The translations under genes and the position numbers were made by a program. DNA of 7,396 nucleotides from Burkholderiales bacterium (GTDB lineage Bacteria > Pseudomonadota > Gammaproteobacteria > Burkholderiales > Burkholderiaceae_C), in NCBI GenBank assembly GCA_947474415.1, contig CANJKD010000106.1:1-7396 (forward strand), read 5' to 3'. The notes under the pieces were generated by a model. The model saw nothing but the letters and a program-made list of their open reading frames with translations. It did no database searches and was not told the DNA's origin. Positions 5,922 through 7,396 of this stretch are shown piece after piece. Within the stretch, counting starts at the first letter, position 1. Every line of letters starts with the position of its first letter.

Positions 5922-7396
5922 ATGGTGCCCTGCGGGGACGTCGCCCGGCTTGGGGCGGCCCGGCGCTCGGGTCGGCACGCCGACCGGCGAACGCCACGAA
6001 CCAGGCCACGCACGCTGCATTCGCCATCGCGTCGAGCTTGAAGACCTGCTCGGCCGGTGCGCCCATCAACAGCTTCTTCAGCGGCAATTCCATCTTCTTG
6101 CCCGACAACGTTCGCGGCACAGCGTCGACCTGGAAGATCTGGTTCGGCACATGGCGCGCAGACAGCGCCGCCTTGATGCCGTCCTTCATCTTCCGGGTCA
6201 TCGTGGCGTCGAGTTCCAGGCCGTCTCGCAGCACCACGAACAGCGGCATGTAGCTTTCGCGGCCGAGGTATTCCAGATCGACGACGATGCTGTCAAGCAC
6301 CTCGGGCAACGCCTCGACCGCCCGGTACAGCTCGGCCGTGCCCATGCGGATGCCGTGGCGGTTGATGGTGGCGTCGGACCGGCCATAGATGATCGCGCCG
6401 CCGCGTGGCGTGATGCGGATCCAGTCGCCGTGGCGCCAGACGCCGGGGTACATGTCGAAGTAGCTTTCGCGGTAGCGCCGCCCGATGCCGGGCCGCCCCG
6501 AGTCGGGCGAGCGCCCCGAGGGCCCGGAAGGGTCCCCGGCGTGGCCCTCTGCGCCGGCGGCCTCGGCGCACCAGGGGCCGGTTTCGTCCTGATCGCCCCA
6601 GAAGTACAAGGGCATCGACGGCATCGGCTTCACGCAGACGAGTTCGCCGACCTCGTCGACGAGCGCCTTGCCACGGCCATCGGCATCGGGTTCGCTCCAG
6701 GCTTCCACGGCCGCGCCGAGGCAGCGGCACTGCATCTCGCCAGACACCACGGGCAAGGTTGGCAGGCCGGCGACGAACGCGCCCGCGAAGTCGGTGCCGC
6801 CGGAGATCGGCGTGAGCCAGATGTCGCGGCCATCGACCTTCGGCATCTGCGCGTAAACCCATTCGTAGGCGTCGATCGCGAGCGGCGAGCCTGTCGATCC
6901 CACGCTGCGCAGCGACGACAGGTCGGCGACTTTCGCCGGCTCGACGCCCGCCTTCAGGCAGGACGCGAAGAAGGCCGCGCCGGCACCGAAGAAGGTCACA
7001 CCGGCATCGGCCGCGAAGCGCCACAACACGGTCCAGTCTGGCGCGCGCGGCGTGCCTTGCGGCCCGACGCCGACGCTGCCGGGTAGCCCGCTCGGGTTGC
7101 CGTCGAAGATGCAGATCGTCGTGCCGCCGAGCAGCGCGCCGACCTGCGAGTTCCACATGATCCAGCCGGTGGCGCTGTACCAGTGGTAGCGGTCGCCGGT
7201 GACCGCGCTCGCGCCGATATCGTTGTGCAGCGCACCGGCCTTCAGCGCCTCGAGCATCACGCCACCGTGGCCATGAACAATGGGCTTGGGCAGGCCGGTC
7301 GTGCCGCTCGAATAGACGACCCAGAGCGGGTGGTCGAAGGGCAGCCAGACCGGCGCCAAGTGGGCATCGTCGGCGACCAGCGCGTCGAAGTCGTGC
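5902..7396 (-). CDS. acetoacetyl-CoA synthetase (acetoacetate-CoA ligase), 5' end beyond the right edge
   Basis: About 497 C-terminal residues are visible; the frame is open through the right edge, so the start lies outside. The enzyme activates acetoacetate with ATP to acetoacetyl-CoA, linking ketone-body and polyhydroxybutyrate breakdown to central metabolism. Adenylate-forming motifs occur in order: the phosphate loop YSSGTTGLPKP, the family-typical VHGHGGVMLEALK, GDRYHWYSATGWIMWN, a GSTGSPL segment, ISGGTDFAGAF, MYPGVWRHGDWI, YGRSDATINRHGIRMG, and the catalytic-lysine block RTLSGKKMELPLKKLL. Two oddities stand out. About 35 extra residues rich in Gly, Pro, Arg and Ser are encoded at about 6481-6585, just before RRYRESYFDMYPG. 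After AWFVAFAGRRA, where relatives normally finish, the frame runs about 25 further basic residues encoded by a second copy of the same repeat. Both likely reflect repeat insertion; activity may be retained because the core motifs are intact. Confidence 0.92.
   Translation of the reverse strand, partial: HDFDALVADDAHLAPVWLPFDHPLWVVYSSGTTGLPKPIVHGHGGVMLEALKAGALHNDIGASAVTGDRYHWYSATGWIMWNSQVGALLGGTTICIFDGNPSGLPGSVGVGPQGTPRAPDWTVLWRFAADAGVTFFGAGAAFFASCLKAGVEPAKVADLSSLRSVGSTGSPLAIDAYEWVYAQMPKVDGRDIWLTPISGGTDFAGAFVAGLPTLPVVSGEMQCRCLGAAVEAWSEPDADGRGKALVDEVGELVCVKPMPSMPLYFWGDQDETGPWCAEAAGAEGHAGDPSGPSGRSPDSGRPGIGRRYRESYFDMYPGVWRHGDWIRITPRGGAIIYGRSDATINRHGIRMGTAELYRAVEALPEVLDSIVVDLEYLGRESYMPLFVVLRDGLELDATMTRKMKDGIKAALSARHVPNQIFQVDAVPRTLSGKKMELPLKKLLMGAPAEQVFKLDAMANAACVAWFVAFAGRRADPSAGPPQAGRRPRRAPFKAAIR
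5928..5966 (-). repeat. GC-rich palindromic (REP-like) repeat, copy 1
   Basis: Read on the - strand, 5964-5928 begins gccgggccgcccc, then aagccgggcga, then cgtccccgcaggg. The first 13 bases are identical to 6487-6499 on the + strand. The next 11 differ at two positions and the rest aligns with a small gap. It lies at the 3' end of the acetoacetyl-CoA synthetase frame, next to the end of the small + strand ORF, a usual place for REP-type elements. Similar GC-rich CCGCCCCAAG-type repeats are, from memory, common in Burkholderiales genomes. Confidence 0.5.
6481..6549 (+). repeat. GC-rich palindromic (REP-like) repeat inside the acetoacetyl-CoA synthetase gene, copy 2
   Basis: This is a dense set of inverted and direct repeats: cccg/cggg (6481-6484, 6489-6492), cccga/tcggg around one base (6497-6507), and the 9-mer cgccccgag twice (6494-6502 and 6512-6520, 18 bases apart). 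The 7-bp arms gagggcc (6518-6524) and ggccctc (6543-6549) close a larger hairpin. It is in frame within the enzyme and encodes GDPSGPSGRSPDSGRPGIG. Its core matches copy 1 in the opposite orientation. Confidence 0.5.

Noticed and set aside
5950..7086. 378-codon + strand open frame opposite acetoacetyl-CoA synthetase
   Set aside because: It is antisense to conserved enzyme motifs, with no recognisable domain of its own.

Overview
The window is GC-rich (high GC in third codon positions) and looks like chromosome of a betaproteobacterium, most likely Burkholderiales (Rubrivivax/Leptothrix/Roseateles/Piscinibacter-like). That placement is inferred from base composition, from the style of the AmpG, M48 and acetoacetyl-CoA synthetase proteins, and from GC-rich palindromic repeats. 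No rRNA, tRNA, CRISPR array or insertion sequence was seen.

Layout. Positions 1-197 are a non-coding leader, possibly preceded by the last codons of an upstream gene. A complete Crp/Fnr-family regulator follows on the + strand (198-869). Positions 870-1408 are a decayed region. The 5' part of a class III adenylate cyclase gene (+) runs head-on into the 5' part of an unrecognised gene (-). Both stop at the same point near 1197, as expected if one deletion removed the 3' halves of two convergent genes. From 1532 to 5654 four intact genes lie on the - strand. In transcription order they are an ECF sigma factor, its membrane anti-sigma factor, an AmpG-like muropeptide permease, and an M48 zinc metallopeptidase with a probable Tat signal. 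Gaps are 42, 49 and 66 bases, so they may be co-transcribed. A candidate ECF-type promoter lies just before the sigma gene. Positions 5655-5901 hold that promoter and a coding-like but frameshifted small + strand ORF. From 5902 to the right edge is the 3' three quarters of an acetoacetyl-CoA synthetase gene (-).

How they fit together. The sigma/anti-sigma pair is a signal-transduction switch. AmpG (recycling of wall fragments) and the M48 protease (envelope protein turnover) would suit an envelope-stress regulon, but only adjacency supports this. The Crp-like protein keeps the Glu and Arg-Ser residues used for cAMP binding, and the truncated neighbour was a nucleotide cyclase, which hints at a former local cAMP circuit.

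The most notable signal is a GC-rich palindromic repeat present twice in opposite orientation within 600 bases. One copy (about 6481-6549) lies in frame inside the acetoacetyl-CoA synthetase and adds about 35 residues next to a conserved block. The other (5928-5966) lies at the 3' end of the same gene and appears to have replaced its natural stop, adding a basic proline-rich tail. I did not find a clearly new multi-gene system; the cluster is otherwise made of known families.
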